Shown: positions 32,310-40,797 of the stretch, in pieces | Numbering within the stretch: the first letter of the stretch is position 1 | Layout of the letters: each line of letters opens with the position of its first letter | DNA from: Agromyces ramosus | Lineage (GTDB): Bacteria > Actinomycetota > Actinomycetes > Actinomycetales > Microbacteriaceae | Direction: 5' to 3' | DNA length: 64,000 nucleotides | Assembly: GCF_004216665.1 (NCBI RefSeq) | Contig: NZ_SGWY01000001.1 | Location: 558,001-622,000 of the forward strand | Made by a program: the position numbers and the translations under genes | The notes under the pieces: generated by a model | The model's database searches: none | The model's input: the letters and a program-made list of their open reading frames with translations, nothing else | What the model was told of the DNA's origin: nothing

Positions 32310-33584
32310 TCAGTCGCTGAGCGGCGGCACCGTCTTCGGTCGCACGAGCGCCCAGAGCGCCGCGATCGCGACGACTGCTGCGAGCACCATCACGAACGCC
32401 ATGGGCACGGCGCTGCCGACGCCCATGAGGCCGATGAGCGGGGAGATGAGGCCCGCCAGCCCGAAGTTCAGCGCGCCGAGGAGCGATGCGGCCGTGCCCG
32501 CCTCCGCACCGTGGTGCGCGAGGGCGAGCACCTGCACGGCGGGGAAGGCGAATCCGCACGCGAGGATGTAGATCCACAGCGGGATCGCCGTGCCCCAGAA
32601 CCCGGCCCCGCCGCTGTCGAGCACCATGATGGCCACGGCCATCGAGAGGTGCACGACGGTGGTGATCGCGAGGATCCACTGCGGCTGCACCGGCCCGCGC
32701 ATCAGCCGGGAGCTCGTCTGCACGCCGATGATGATGCCGATGGAATTGACGGCGAAGAGCAGTCCGTACTGCTGCGCGCTGAACGCGTAGACCTCCTGGA
32801 ACAGGAACGATGAGGTCGAGAGGTATCCGAAGAGGCCGGTGAACGTCATGCCGCCGATGATCGCCGCGCCCAGGTACACCCGGTCGCGGAAGAGCGCGGC
32901 GTAGCGGTCGCGCAGCGTGGAGTGGCCGGCCACGTGCCGACGCGACTCGGGGAGGGTCTCGACGATGAAGAACGCGACGGCCACGAGCACGGCGGCGCCG
33001 TAGATCGCGAGCACCACGAACACGCCGCGCCAGTCCATCACGCCGAGCAGCTGCGAGCCGATGACCGGCGCGAGCACCGGCGCGAGGCCGTTCACGAGCG
33101 CGAGGCGCGAGAGCATGCGCACGAGCGGCTTGCCGCCGAACAGGTCGCGCACCATCGCCATCGCGACCACGCCGCCGGCGGCGGCGCCGAAGCCCTGCAG
33201 CAGGCGGAAGACGCTGAGCCAGACGATGTCGGGCGCGAGCGCAGCGGCGACGGATGCCGCGATGTGCAGCGCCGTGGCGAGGATGAGCGGCAGGCGGCGA
33301 CCCACCTTGTCGCTCCATGGGCCGACGATGAGCTGGCCGAATCCGAAGCCGACCATCGTGCCGGTGAGCGTGAGCTGGACGGCCGCGGCGGAGACGCCGA
33401 GCTCGTCCTGCAGCACGGGGAACGCGGGCAGGTACAGGTCGACCGTGAACGGTCCGAGCGCCGTGAGCGCGCCGAGGACGAGGACGTAGACGAGGCGCTG
33501 GCGGCGCGAGAGGAGGTCGCCGGGATGCGCGACCGACGAGTAGTCGTCGGGCCGGATGATGGGGATGGAGGCGGTTGAGGACAT
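32310..33584 (-). CDS. MFS exporter of the Bcr/CflA type
   Basis: The 424-residue protein is a 12-helix major facilitator. The first helix carries LGALTALGPFTVDLYLPAFPVLQDELGVS, the Bcr/CflA signature. The conserved loop GPWSDKVGRRLPL is the MFS motif A, RLLQGFGAAAGGVVAMAMVRDLF is motif B, and LVNGLAPVLAPVIGSQLL is the antiporter motif C of the 12-TMS drug exporters. Substrates could be bicyclomycin-like drugs, chloramphenicol or metabolites; this cannot be read from sequence. It has a leader of about 130 nt with a palindrome at the predicted transcription start and a strong hairpin, implying regulation. The ATG at 33584 has only a weak ribosome site (AGGAT). Confidence 0.9.
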   Translation of the reverse strand: MSSTASIPIIRPDDYSSVAHPGDLLSRRQRLVYVLVLGALTALGPFTVDLYLPAFPVLQDELGVSAAAVQLTLTGTMVGFGFGQLIVGPWSDKVGRRLPLILATALHIAASVAAALAPDIVWLSVFRLLQGFGAAAGGVVAMAMVRDLFGGKPLVRMLSRLALVNGLAPVLAPVIGSQLLGVMDWRGVFVVLAIYGAAVLVAVAFFIVETLPESRRHVAGHSTLRDRYAALFRDRVYLGAAIIGGMTFTGLFGYLSTSSFLFQEVYAFSAQQYGLLFAVNSIGIIIGVQTSSRLMRGPVQPQWILAITTVVHLSMAVAIMVLDSGGAGFWGTAIPLWIYILACGFAFPAVQVLALAHHGAEAGTAASLLGALNFGLAGLISPLIGLMGVGSAVPMAFVMVLAAVVAIAALWALVRPKTVPPLSD

Positions 33585-33643
33585 GCGGATCCTGGGCGTG
33601 CTCGAGTGCGGCGGCGCACGCCCTCGGACGCCGGGAAACAGGA

Positions 33644-33671
33644 ACGACGGCGTCCGCGGGGACGCCGTCGT
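33644..33671 (-). terminator. Leader hairpin upstream of the MFS exporter (possible attenuator)
   Basis: ACGACGGCGTCC and GGACGCCGTCGT form a perfect 12-bp stem with a GCGG loop (plus-strand reading). On the minus strand it is followed by TCCTGTTTCCC, a short pyrimidine/T tract, before the exporter ATG about 60 nt further. It could terminate transcription conditionally. Confidence 0.6.
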
Positions 33672-33695
33672 GAGGCGATCTCGGCCGGCATGGCC

Positions 33696-33724
33696 TCGAA
33701 TCGATTCGACTACGTGCAAGTGTA
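33696..33724 (-). promoter_or_regulatory. MFS promoter -10 with an adjoining palindromic operator
   Basis: TACACT on the minus strand (33724-33719) is a good -10. TTGCGG with a 19-bp spacer is a possible -35. The perfect 14-bp palindrome TCGAATCGATTCGA (33696-33709) sits at about +3 to +16, an ideal site for a repressor. The repressor gene is not evident nearby. Confidence 0.6.
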
Positions 33725-33795
33725 GCGGATCACCCCCCTCGCCCCGCAACCGCGAAGCGACTGGGAATACGCATCCCGAAGGCGGCGGGTGCTGC

Positions 33796-34968
33796 TCAGG
33801 CCGCCTCCTGGAGCGGGTCGGCGAGCAGGCGCTCGAACGCCAGCTCGGCCGCGCCGATCGCCAGCCGGTCCTCCCCGAGCGCAGCCACGCGGATGTCGAG
33901 GCCCTCGGCCGCGGCCGGCATCGCCTGCTCGGCGACGGCGGCGGCGAGCGCGGCCGGGTCGCTCTCGGCGACCGTGGCGAGGAAGCCGCCGAGCACGACG
34001 AGCGAGGGGTTGAGCACGTTCACGGCGTTGGCCAGTGCGGTCGAGAGGATGCGCCGCTGCCGCGCCAGCTCGTCGGCGACCTCGGGCGACTCCGAGCCCG
34101 AGAGCGCCGCGGCGAGCGTGGGCTCGTCGGCCGCGTGGAGTCCGACGACGCCGAGCAGCCGCTCGCGGCTCACCTCGTCCTCGAGTACGCCGCCCGCGGC
34201 CCGCCGGTCGCCCTGCGCCGCGATGCCCGGTCGGTTCTGGCCGAACTCGCCGGCATAGCCCCCCGAACCGCCGACGGGCGCTCCGTGCACGATGAGGCCG
34301 CCGCCGATGCCGCTCGCGCCGCCGTTGAGGTACACGATGTCGTCGACGCCGCGTCCGGCGCCGAAGAGGTGCTCCGCCACCGCGCCGAGGCTCGCATCGT
34401 TGCCGATGAAGGCCGGGAGGCGGGCAGCCTCTTCGACGAGCGCACGGAGCGGTGCGTCCGTCCACTCGAGGTGCGGGGCCAGGCGCACGAGTCCGTCGGA
34501 CGCCCGGACGAGGCCAGGCACGGCGAGGCCGATGCCCACGATGCGAGCCCGTCGCAGCACATCGGACCGCCAGCGCTCCACCACGTCGGCGATGAGCTGG
34601 GCCGTCTCGGCCGGGGTCACGAGGTGGTCCATCTCGTGGCGCTCCCGCACGACGATCGCGCCGTCGAGCCCGACGGCCGCGATCGTGACGGCGTCGACCT
34701 CGGGGTTCACCGCGACGGCGATCACGCCGGGGTGCGGTGCGACCACGGGCGACGGGCGTCCGACGCGGTTGGTGGGATCGGGGGCGCGCTCCTCCACGAG
34801 TCCCGCCTCGACGAGCTCCGCCGAGAGTGCGGCGACGGTGGAGCGGTTGAGCCCGGTGACCTGCGTCAGCCGGGCGCGGGAGAGCGGCCCCTCGAGGTGC
34901 ACCAGCCCGAGGAGTTTCGAGAGGTTTCGACGGTGCACCCCGTCGAAGGTGCCGACTCGCTCTGCCAC
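33796..34968 (-). CDS. ROK-family transcriptional regulator (XylR-like)
   Basis: The 390-residue protein has a winged-helix DNA-binding N-terminus (LVHLEGPLSRARLTQVTG then LNRSTVAALSAELVEAGLV) followed by a ROK sugar-kinase-like sensor domain with VGIGLAVPGLV, IGNDASLGAVAEHLFGAGRG, GIGGGLIVHG and a GGYAGEFG segment. The usual ROK zinc-binding cysteine cluster is absent in this region, as in several regulators. The gene is divergent from the xylo-oligosaccharide transporter operon and shares its 141-bp control region. The GTG start at 34968 has TAGAGT 6 nt upstream. A role as xylose-responsive repressor is inferred. Confidence 0.88.
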   Translation of the reverse strand: MAERVGTFDGVHRRNLSKLLGLVHLEGPLSRARLTQVTGLNRSTVAALSAELVEAGLVEERAPDPTNRVGRPSPVVAPHPGVIAVAVNPEVDAVTIAAVGLDGAIVVRERHEMDHLVTPAETAQLIADVVERWRSDVLRRARIVGIGLAVPGLVRASDGLVRLAPHLEWTDAPLRALVEEAARLPAFIGNDASLGAVAEHLFGAGRGVDDIVYLNGGASGIGGGLIVHGAPVGGSGGYAGEFGQNRPGIAAQGDRRAAGGVLEDEVSRERLLGVVGLHAADEPTLAAALSGSESPEVADELARQRRILSTALANAVNVLNPSLVVLGGFLATVAESDPAALAAAVAEQAMPAAAEGLDIRVAALGEDRLAIGAAELAFERLLADPLQEAA

Positions 34969-34974
34969 GCGACC

Positions 34975-34980
34975 ACTCTA
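34975..34980 (-). promoter_or_regulatory. -10 box of a leaderless promoter for the ROK regulator
   Basis: TAGAGT, 6 nt and GTG on the minus strand. This promoter lies about 40 bp from the ROK-type element at 35019, so autoregulation through the shared region is possible. Confidence 0.5.
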
Positions 34981-35018
34981 GGGGCGGCGCCGAGTAGGCC
35001 CCCGGCGACGCGCCGAAT

Positions 35019-35056
35019 ATGTTGCGCTTGACCCCAAATGCGCGTGCACGTAGTAT
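35019..35056 (+). promoter_or_regulatory. Promoter of the xylo-oligosaccharide ABC operon with a ROK-type element
   Basis: TTGACC (35028-35033), a 17-bp spacer and TAGTAT (35051-35056) make a strong sigma-A-type promoter. The 21-bp segment 35019-35039 (ATGTTG...CAAAT) shares 13 of 21 positions, including both ends, with a segment overlapping the xylA -10 box. That marks it as a shared operator, probably for the adjacent ROK protein. Confidence 0.75.
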
Positions 35057-35074
35057 TCGAGTCGTCCAGATCAC

Positions 35075-35100
35075 TTTCGACGCAAATGTCGAAACTTTCG
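35075..35100 (+). promoter_or_regulatory. LacI-type operator CGAAACTTTCG upstream of the binding-protein gene
   Basis: CGAAACTTTCG (35090-35100) is an 11-bp palindrome about a central C. It overlaps an inverted repeat TTTCGAC-N6-GTCGAAA (35075-35094). Both lie downstream of the promoter, so occupancy would block elongation. A near-copy stands before the LacI gene at 43479. Confidence 0.75.
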
Positions 35101-35109
35101 AGAGGTTCA

Positions 35110-36408
35110 ATGATGAACAGACGCAGCATCCCCCGGCTCGTCACCCTGGGTGCCGTGACCGCACTTGCCGTCGGCACCCTCGTCGGGTGCAGCGCCGGAG
35201 GCGGTGACACGGGCGACGGCTCGGTCAACCTGACCTTCTGGCACAACTCCACCACCGGCGACGGCAAGGCCTATTGGCAGCAGACGGCCGACGACTTCGA
35301 GGCGGAGAACCCCGGCGTCGAGATCGAGATCCAGGCGATCCAGAACGAGGACATGGACGGCAAGCTCCAGACCGCCCTGAACTCCGGCGACGCCCCCGAC
35401 ATCTTCATGGCCCGAGGCGGGGGCAAGCTCGCAGCCGTCGTCGAGGCCGGTCAGGTGCAGGACCTGACTGATGCGCTCTCGGACGACACCAAGGCCGCGC
35501 TCGGCGAGGCATCGCTCGCCGCGCTCTCCGTCGACGGCAAGGTCTACGGCGTGCCGTCGTCCGTGCTGCCGGGCGGCATCTACTACAGCAAGGACCTGTT
35601 CGCCCAGGCGGGCATCACCGAGGTGCCGACGACGTTCGACGAGCTCGGCGAGGACGTCGACAAGCTCAAGGCTGCGGGCATCGCCCCGATCGCCCTCGGC
35701 GCCAAGGACGCCTGGCCTGCGGCGCACTGGTACTACTTCTTCGTGCTGCGCGAGTGCTCGCAGGACGTCGTGGCCGCGCTCGCGACGGACCCCAGCTTCA
35801 CGGACGACTGCTTCCTGCGGGCCGGTGAGGACCTCGCGGACTTCGCCGCCACCGAGCCGTACAACGACGGCTTCCTCACCACGTCCGCCCAGCAGGGGGC
35901 CGGCTCCTCCGCGGGCCTCATCGCCAACCACAAGGCGGCCATGGAGCTCATGGGCGCATGGGACCCGGGCGTGATCGCCTCGCTCACGCCCGACGAGAAG
36001 CCGCTCGCCGACCTCGGCTGGTTCCCCTTCCCCGCCGTCGACGGCAGCGAGGGCGGTGACGGCGCGATGATGGGCGGCGTCGACGGCTACAGCTGCCACG
36101 TCGACGCTCCGAAGGAATGTGCCGAGTTCCTCGAGTTCGCCTCGCAGAAGCAGCAGCAGGAGGGCTACGCCGAGGCCTTCGTCACGCTGCCCGCCAACAA
36201 GGACGCCCAGAGCGTGGTCACCGATCCCGCACTGCAGGAGGTGCTCGCCTCGTACAACGACGCACCCTACGTCTCGGTGTGGCTCGACACGCTGCTCGGC
36301 CAGAACGTCGGCAACGCGCTCAACGTGGGCGTCGTCGACCTGCTCGCCGGCAAGGGCGACGCCCAGGGCATCGTGGACGCCGTCGAAGACGCCATCAAGA
36401 AGGGCTGA
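35110..36408 (+). CDS. Xylobiose/xylo-oligosaccharide ABC transporter binding lipoprotein
   Basis: The 432-residue protein has a lipoprotein signal peptide (IPRLVTLGAVTALAVGTLVGC) and a family 1 solute-binding domain: VNLTFWHNSTTGDGKAYW, ADDFEAENPGVEIEIQAIQ, SGDAPDIFMARGGGKLAAVV and VYGVPSSVLPGGIYYSKDLF, with aromatic residues (WYYFF, WFPFP) likely to stack on sugar rings. It is followed by two permeases, a GH3 and a GH43 xylosidase, the arrangement of the bxlEFGA loci of Streptomyces, so xylobiose or related xylo-oligomers are the inferred ligand. Consecutive ATGs at 35110 and 35113 follow AGAGG; either could start. Confidence 0.92.
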   Translation: MMNRRSIPRLVTLGAVTALAVGTLVGCSAGGGDTGDGSVNLTFWHNSTTGDGKAYWQQTADDFEAENPGVEIEIQAIQNEDMDGKLQTALNSGDAPDIFMARGGGKLAAVVEAGQVQDLTDALSDDTKAALGEASLAALSVDGKVYGVPSSVLPGGIYYSKDLFAQAGITEVPTTFDELGEDVDKLKAAGIAPIALGAKDAWPAAHWYYFFVLRECSQDVVAALATDPSFTDDCFLRAGEDLADFAATEPYNDGFLTTSAQQGAGSSAGLIANHKAAMELMGAWDPGVIASLTPDEKPLADLGWFPFPAVDGSEGGDGAMMGGVDGYSCHVDAPKECAEFLEFASQKQQQEGYAEAFVTLPANKDAQSVVTDPALQEVLASYNDAPYVSVWLDTLLGQNVGNALNVGVVDLLAGKGDAQGIVDAVEDAIKKG

Positions 36409-36422
36409 AAGGCCCTCGCACC

Positions 36423-37460
36423 ATGAGCGTTCGCACCAGCACTCCCGCACCGACGCGAGGGCCGGCCGACGACGCGCGGGTCGGGGACGACGAGTCGTCC
36501 CCGACCCCCGGTCGGGCCGACGACGCGGCGCCCTCGAACCCGCGGCGCGGCCGGCGCGACTGGGCGAAGTCCGCCGAGATCGCCGTGCTCGTCGGCCCGG
36601 CCCTCGTCGTCTTCCTCGGCTTCGTCATCTTCCCCGTGGTCATGGCCGGCTACTACGGGTTCTTCCGGTGGAAGGGCTTCGGGCCGCCGACCGACTTCAT
36701 CGGCCTGCAGAACTACGTCACGATCTTCCAGGACCCCACGTTCCACGAGGCCCTCTGGCACAACGCCGTCATCGTGGTCATGTCCCTCGTACTCCAGGGC
36801 CCGATCGCGCTGCTGCTGGCGCTGCTGCTCAATCGCCCGATGCGGGGGCAGTCGGTGATCCGCGTGCTCATCTTCGTGCCCTATGTCCTCGCAGAGGTCG
36901 TCGTCGGCACCGGCTGGAGCCTCATGCTCCAGAGCGACGGAGCGCTCAACGGGCTGCTCGAGAAGATCGGCCTCGGCGCGCTCGCCCAGGACTGGCTCTC
37001 GAATCCCCAACTGGCGATCTGGACCCTCCTGGCGATCATCACCTGGAAGTACGTCGGCTTCGCCGTCATCCTCTTCCTCGCCGGCCTGCAGGGCATCCCG
37101 CAGGAGCTCACCGAAGCCGCCCAGATCGACGGCGCCTCCTACTGGCAGATCCAGCGCCGGATCACCCTGCCGCTGCTCGGCCCGACCCTGCGCATCTGGG
37201 CGTTCCTGTCGATCATCGGATCGCTGCAGCTGTTCGACCTCGTCTACATCATCTGGGGCCAGTACATCGCGTCGACCGCGGGCACCTCCACGATGGCGAC
37301 CTACATGGTCGCCAACGGCCGCAACGCCGGCAACTACGGGTACGGCAACGCCGTGGCGGTGGTGCTGTTCCTCATCTCGCTCCTCGTCGCCCTCATCTAC
37401 CAGCGCTACGTGCTGCGCCGTGACACGGCAGGCGCCCTCACCGAACGGAGCGAGCGATGA
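36423..37460 (+). CDS. Xylo-oligosaccharide ABC permease, MalF type
   Basis: The 345-residue permease has an unusually long polar N-terminus of about 50 residues (Pro/Asp/Arg-rich) before the first helix IAVLVGPALVVFLGFVIF. Six helices follow, and the coupling loop LTEAAQIDGASYWQIQRRITLP is the EAA motif for the ATPase contact. It starts 14 nt after the binding-protein stop and overlaps the next permease by four bases. Only the ATPase is missing from the system, as in the other two sugar importers here. Confidence 0.92.
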   Translation: MSVRTSTPAPTRGPADDARVGDDESSPTPGRADDAAPSNPRRGRRDWAKSAEIAVLVGPALVVFLGFVIFPVVMAGYYGFFRWKGFGPPTDFIGLQNYVTIFQDPTFHEALWHNAVIVVMSLVLQGPIALLLALLLNRPMRGQSVIRVLIFVPYVLAEVVVGTGWSLMLQSDGALNGLLEKIGLGALAQDWLSNPQLAIWTLLAIITWKYVGFAVILFLAGLQGIPQELTEAAQIDGASYWQIQRRITLPLLGPTLRIWAFLSIIGSLQLFDLVYIIWGQYIASTAGTSTMATYMVANGRNAGNYGYGNAVAVVLFLISLLVALIYQRYVLRRDTAGALTERSER

Positions 37461-38329
37461 CCGCCTCGACCATCGCCATCCCGCGGGCCAGGCGTCCGCG
37501 CGGCAACGCACCGCTGCCATGGGGCAGCCCCGCGATATACTTCGGCGCGTTCGTCGTCATCGCGCTCATGCTGGCGCCGATCCTCTACATCATCGTCGGC
37601 GGCTTCCGCACCAATTCGCAGATCACCGCCGATCCGTCCGGGCTGCCCTCCCCCTGGGTGACCGAGAACTACGCGGGCGTGCTCGGCAGCACGACCTTCT
37701 GGGGTGAGGTGGCCAACTCCACCGTCGCCGCGGTCGTCACCACGATCGGTGTCGTCGCGCTCGGCCTCATGGCCAGCTACGTGCTCGCCCGGTACCGGTT
37801 CCGCGCGCGCGGCGTGCTCTACGCGGTCTTCGCCGCGGGCCTGATGTTCCCGATGACGGTGGCGATCACCCCCCTGTACATCGTGGTGCGCAACCTCGGG
37901 CTGATGAATTCGCTCGCCGGCATCATCCTGCCCCAGATCGCCTTCGCCCTGCCGGCGACGATCATCATCCTCGTGCCGTTCCTGCGCGCGATCCCCGACG
38001 AGATCGAGGAGGCCGCCTCGATCGACGGATGCTCGCGCCTCGGATTCTTCTGGAGGATGGTGGTGCCGCTGGCGCTGCCCGGCGTCATCACCGTGGGAAT
38101 CCTGGCATTCATCGCGAGCTGGAACAGCTACATCCTGCCGTTGTTCATCCTGAACAACGAGGCCTCCTTCACCCTGCCGCTCGGCGTGCAGGCGTTCGCG
38201 TCGCAGTACTCCGTGGACACCGCCAAGGTGCTCGCGTTCACCTCCCTGTCGATGATCCCCGCCCTCATCTTCTTCAGCATCTTCGAGCGCCGCATCGTCG
38301 GCGGCCTGACGGGGGCGGTCAAGGGATGA
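37457..38329 (+). CDS. Xylo-oligosaccharide ABC permease, MalG type
   Basis: The 290-residue CUT1 permease has six predicted helices, a PWVTENYAGVL periplasmic segment and the EAA loop IEEAASIDGCSRLGFFWRMVVPLA. The C-terminal FERRIVGGLTGAVKG is typical of MalG-like subunits. It is coupled by ATGA overlap to the permease before it and to the GH3 gene after it, so import and intracellular hydrolysis are co-expressed. Confidence 0.92.
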   Translation: MTASTIAIPRARRPRGNAPLPWGSPAIYFGAFVVIALMLAPILYIIVGGFRTNSQITADPSGLPSPWVTENYAGVLGSTTFWGEVANSTVAAVVTTIGVVALGLMASYVLARYRFRARGVLYAVFAAGLMFPMTVAITPLYIVVRNLGLMNSLAGIILPQIAFALPATIIILVPFLRAIPDEIEEAASIDGCSRLGFFWRMVVPLALPGVITVGILAFIASWNSYILPLFILNNEASFTLPLGVQAFASQYSVDTAKVLAFTSLSMIPALIFFSIFERRIVGGLTGAVKG

Positions 38330-40797
38330 GCGAGCCGGTGACGGATGCGGCGGACGCGATGGCGGCCGCCACGATGACGGATGACCCCACGAAGCGAGAG
38401 ACCAGCACCATGACGGATACCCAGGCGACGGCTACCCCCACCACGGGCGCCCGCGCCACCGATGCCCGGGCGACGACGGTGGCGCCGTGGCGCGACCGGT
38501 CGCTTCCCGCCGATGCACGCGCGGGTGCGCTCATCGCCGAACTCGCCCTCGAGGAGAAGGTCGCCCAGCTCTACGGCATCTGGATCGGCGCCTCCGATGA
38601 CGGCGCCGACGTGGCCCCGCACCAGCACGAGATGAGCAGCGCGGTGGATCTCGATGAGCTGCTGCCCAAGGGGCTCGGCCAGATCACGAGGCCCTTCGGC
38701 ACCGCGCCGGTCGATGCGGCGGTCGGGGCGCAGTCCCTGGCCCGGCTGCAGGAGCGCATCGTCGCGTCGAGCAGGTTCGGCATTCCGGCGCTCGTGCACG
38801 AGGAGTGCCTGGCGGGCTTCGCGGCATACGGCGCGACCGCGTATCCGGTGCCGTTGTCGTGGGGCGCCACGTTCGACCCCGGGCTCATCGAGCAGATGGC
38901 GCGCCGCATCGGCGCGGACATGCGCTCGGTCGGCGTGCACCAGGGGCTCGCTCCGGTGCTCGACGTCGTGCGCGACGCCCGGTGGGGCCGCGTCGAGGAG
39001 ACCATCGGCGAGGACCCGTACCTGGTCGGCACCGTCGGCACGGCGTACGTGCGCGGGCTCGAGGCATCCGGCATCGTGGCGACGCTCAAGCACTTCGTCG
39101 GGTACTCGGCGTCCCGGGCGGGGCGCAACCTGGCGCCCGTGTCGGTCGGCGCGAGGGAGCTCGCCGACGTGCTGCTGCCGCCGTTCGAGATGGTGATCCG
39201 CGATGCGAAGCCGCGTTCGGTGATGAACGCGTACACCGACCTCGACGGCATGCCCACCGCGGCCGACCGCGACCTGCTCACGGGCCTGCTGCGCGAGACC
39301 TGGGGCTTCGAGGGCACCGTCGTCGCGGACTACTTCTCGGTGGCCTTCCTCGAGACCCTGCACGGCACGGCCGGCGACCTCGGCGAGGCGGCCGTGGCGG
39401 CGCTCGAAGCGGGCATCGACGTGGAACTCCCCACGGTGCACGCGTTCGGCGAGCCGCTCGTGCGGGCGGTCGCCGACGGCCGCGTCGACGAGGAGGTCAT
39501 CGATCGGGCCCTCCGCCGAGTGCTCGTGCAGAAGATCGAGGCAGGCCTGCTCGACGAGGCGGTGGCGACGGCCCCTGCCGCGAAGGGCACGGTCGACCTC
39601 GACTCGGTCGGGAACCGCGCCCTCGCGCGCCGCATCGCCGAGCAGGCCATCGTGCTCCTCCACAACGACGGCACGCTCCCCCTGGCCGAACCCGCGCGCA
39701 TCGCCGTGATCGGCCCGACCGCCGACGATCCGCTCGCCGTGCTCGGCTGCTACGCATTCCCGACGCACGTCGGCGTGCACCACCCGGGAAGCGGCGCGGG
39801 AATCGAGCTTCCGACCCTCGTCGACGCCCTTCGCGCCGAGTTCCCGGCCGCCGAGATCACCGTCGCACCGGGCACCTCCATCGACGGCGGCGAGATCGCC
39901 GGCATCGCGGACGCGGTCGCGGTCGCGGCTTCCGCGGATGTCGTGGTGCTCGCCCTCGGCGACCGCGCCGGCCTGTTCGGCCGGGGCACGAGCGGCGAAG
40001 GATGCGACGCGGAGACCCTCGACCTGCCCGGCGCCCAGGCGGCGCTGCTCGAGGCCGTGCTGGACGCCGGCACGCCGACCGTGCTCACCCTGCTCGCGGG
40101 CCGCCCGTACGTGCTCGGCACCGCACCCGAACGTGCCGCAGGCATCCTGCAGGCGTTCTTCCCCGGCGAGGAGGGCACGCGCGCCGTCGCCGCGATCCTC
40201 GGAGGGCGTGTGAACCCGAGCGGGCGCCTGCCCGTCAGCGTGCCGGCCACGCCGGGCGCGCAGCCGTCGACGTACCTGGCTTCGACGCTCGCCCGTCGCA
40301 ATGCCGTGTCGAACATCGACCCGACGGCTCGCTATCCGTTCGGCCACGGCCTCGGCTACACGTCGTTCGAGTGGCGCGACCTTCGGGTGGAGGCGTCCGA
40401 GGCGACGACCGACGGCGCGTTCCGGCTGTCGCTCACGGTGGAGAACGTCGATGACCGCGCGGGCGCCGAGGTCGTGCAGCTGTACGTGCACGACCCCGTC
40501 GCGACGGTCGTGCGGCCGGCGCAGCGGCTGATCGGATTCCAGCGGGTCGAGCTCGAGCCCGGGGCATCCGTGCGCCTCAGCGTCGAGGTGCCGGCCGACC
40601 TCACGTCGTTCACGGGTCGGGCGGGCCGGCGCATCGTGGAGCCGGGGTCCCTCGTGCTGGGCTTCGGGCGGTCGAGCGCCGAGCTGCCGCTGCAGGCGAC
40701 CGTCGAGCTCGTCGGGCCCGTGCGCGTGGTGGACCACACCCGGGCGCTGCATCCCGCGTGGACCGCCGAACCGCTCGGGCTGCCCGACTCGCCGTGA
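38326..40797 (+). CDS. GH3 beta-xylosidase/beta-glucosidase-like enzyme
   Basis: The 823-residue protein has a disordered Ala/Thr-rich N-terminus (about 55 residues, no signal peptide), the GH3 TIM barrel with PVLDVVRDARWGRVEETIGEDPYLVG and LKHFVGYSASRAGRNLAPVS, and the nucleophile Asp in GTVVADYFSVAFL. The alpha/beta sandwich follows with AIVLLHNDGTLPL and DVVVLALGDRAGLFGRGTSGEG, then a C-terminal fibronectin III-like domain starting YPFGHGLGYTSFEW. It is cytosolic and follows a xylo-oligomer importer, so beta-xylosidase is the best guess, like BxlA of Streptomyces. An in-frame ATG later in the disordered region could also be used, but ATGA coupling supports 38326. Confidence 0.9.
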   Translation: MSEPVTDAADAMAAATMTDDPTKRETSTMTDTQATATPTTGARATDARATTVAPWRDRSLPADARAGALIAELALEEKVAQLYGIWIGASDDGADVAPHQHEMSSAVDLDELLPKGLGQITRPFGTAPVDAAVGAQSLARLQERIVASSRFGIPALVHEECLAGFAAYGATAYPVPLSWGATFDPGLIEQMARRIGADMRSVGVHQGLAPVLDVVRDARWGRVEETIGEDPYLVGTVGTAYVRGLEASGIVATLKHFVGYSASRAGRNLAPVSVGARELADVLLPPFEMVIRDAKPRSVMNAYTDLDGMPTAADRDLLTGLLRETWGFEGTVVADYFSVAFLETLHGTAGDLGEAAVAALEAGIDVELPTVHAFGEPLVRAVADGRVDEEVIDRALRRVLVQKIEAGLLDEAVATAPAAKGTVDLDSVGNRALARRIAEQAIVLLHNDGTLPLAEPARIAVIGPTADDPLAVLGCYAFPTHVGVHHPGSGAGIELPTLVDALRAEFPAAEITVAPGTSIDGGEIAGIADAVAVAASADVVVLALGDRAGLFGRGTSGEGCDAETLDLPGAQAALLEAVLDAGTPTVLTLLAGRPYVLGTAPERAAGILQAFFPGEEGTRAVAAILGGRVNPSGRLPVSVPATPGAQPSTYLASTLARRNAVSNIDPTARYPFGHGLGYTSFEWRDLRVEASEATTDGAFRLSLTVENVDDRAGAEVVQLYVHDPVATVVRPAQRLIGFQRVELEPGASVRLSVEVPADLTSFTGRAGRRIVEPGSLVLGFGRSSAELPLQATVELVGPVRVVDHTRALHPAWTAEPLGLPDSP

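Noticed and set aside
33092..33691. A 199-codon Arg/Ser-rich frame over the MFS leader and gene start as a protein of its own
   Set aside because: Most of it lies inside the MFS gene in another frame and is Arg/Ser/Pro-rich shadow. Only its first codons, over the leader hairpin, are of interest as a possible leader-peptide start.
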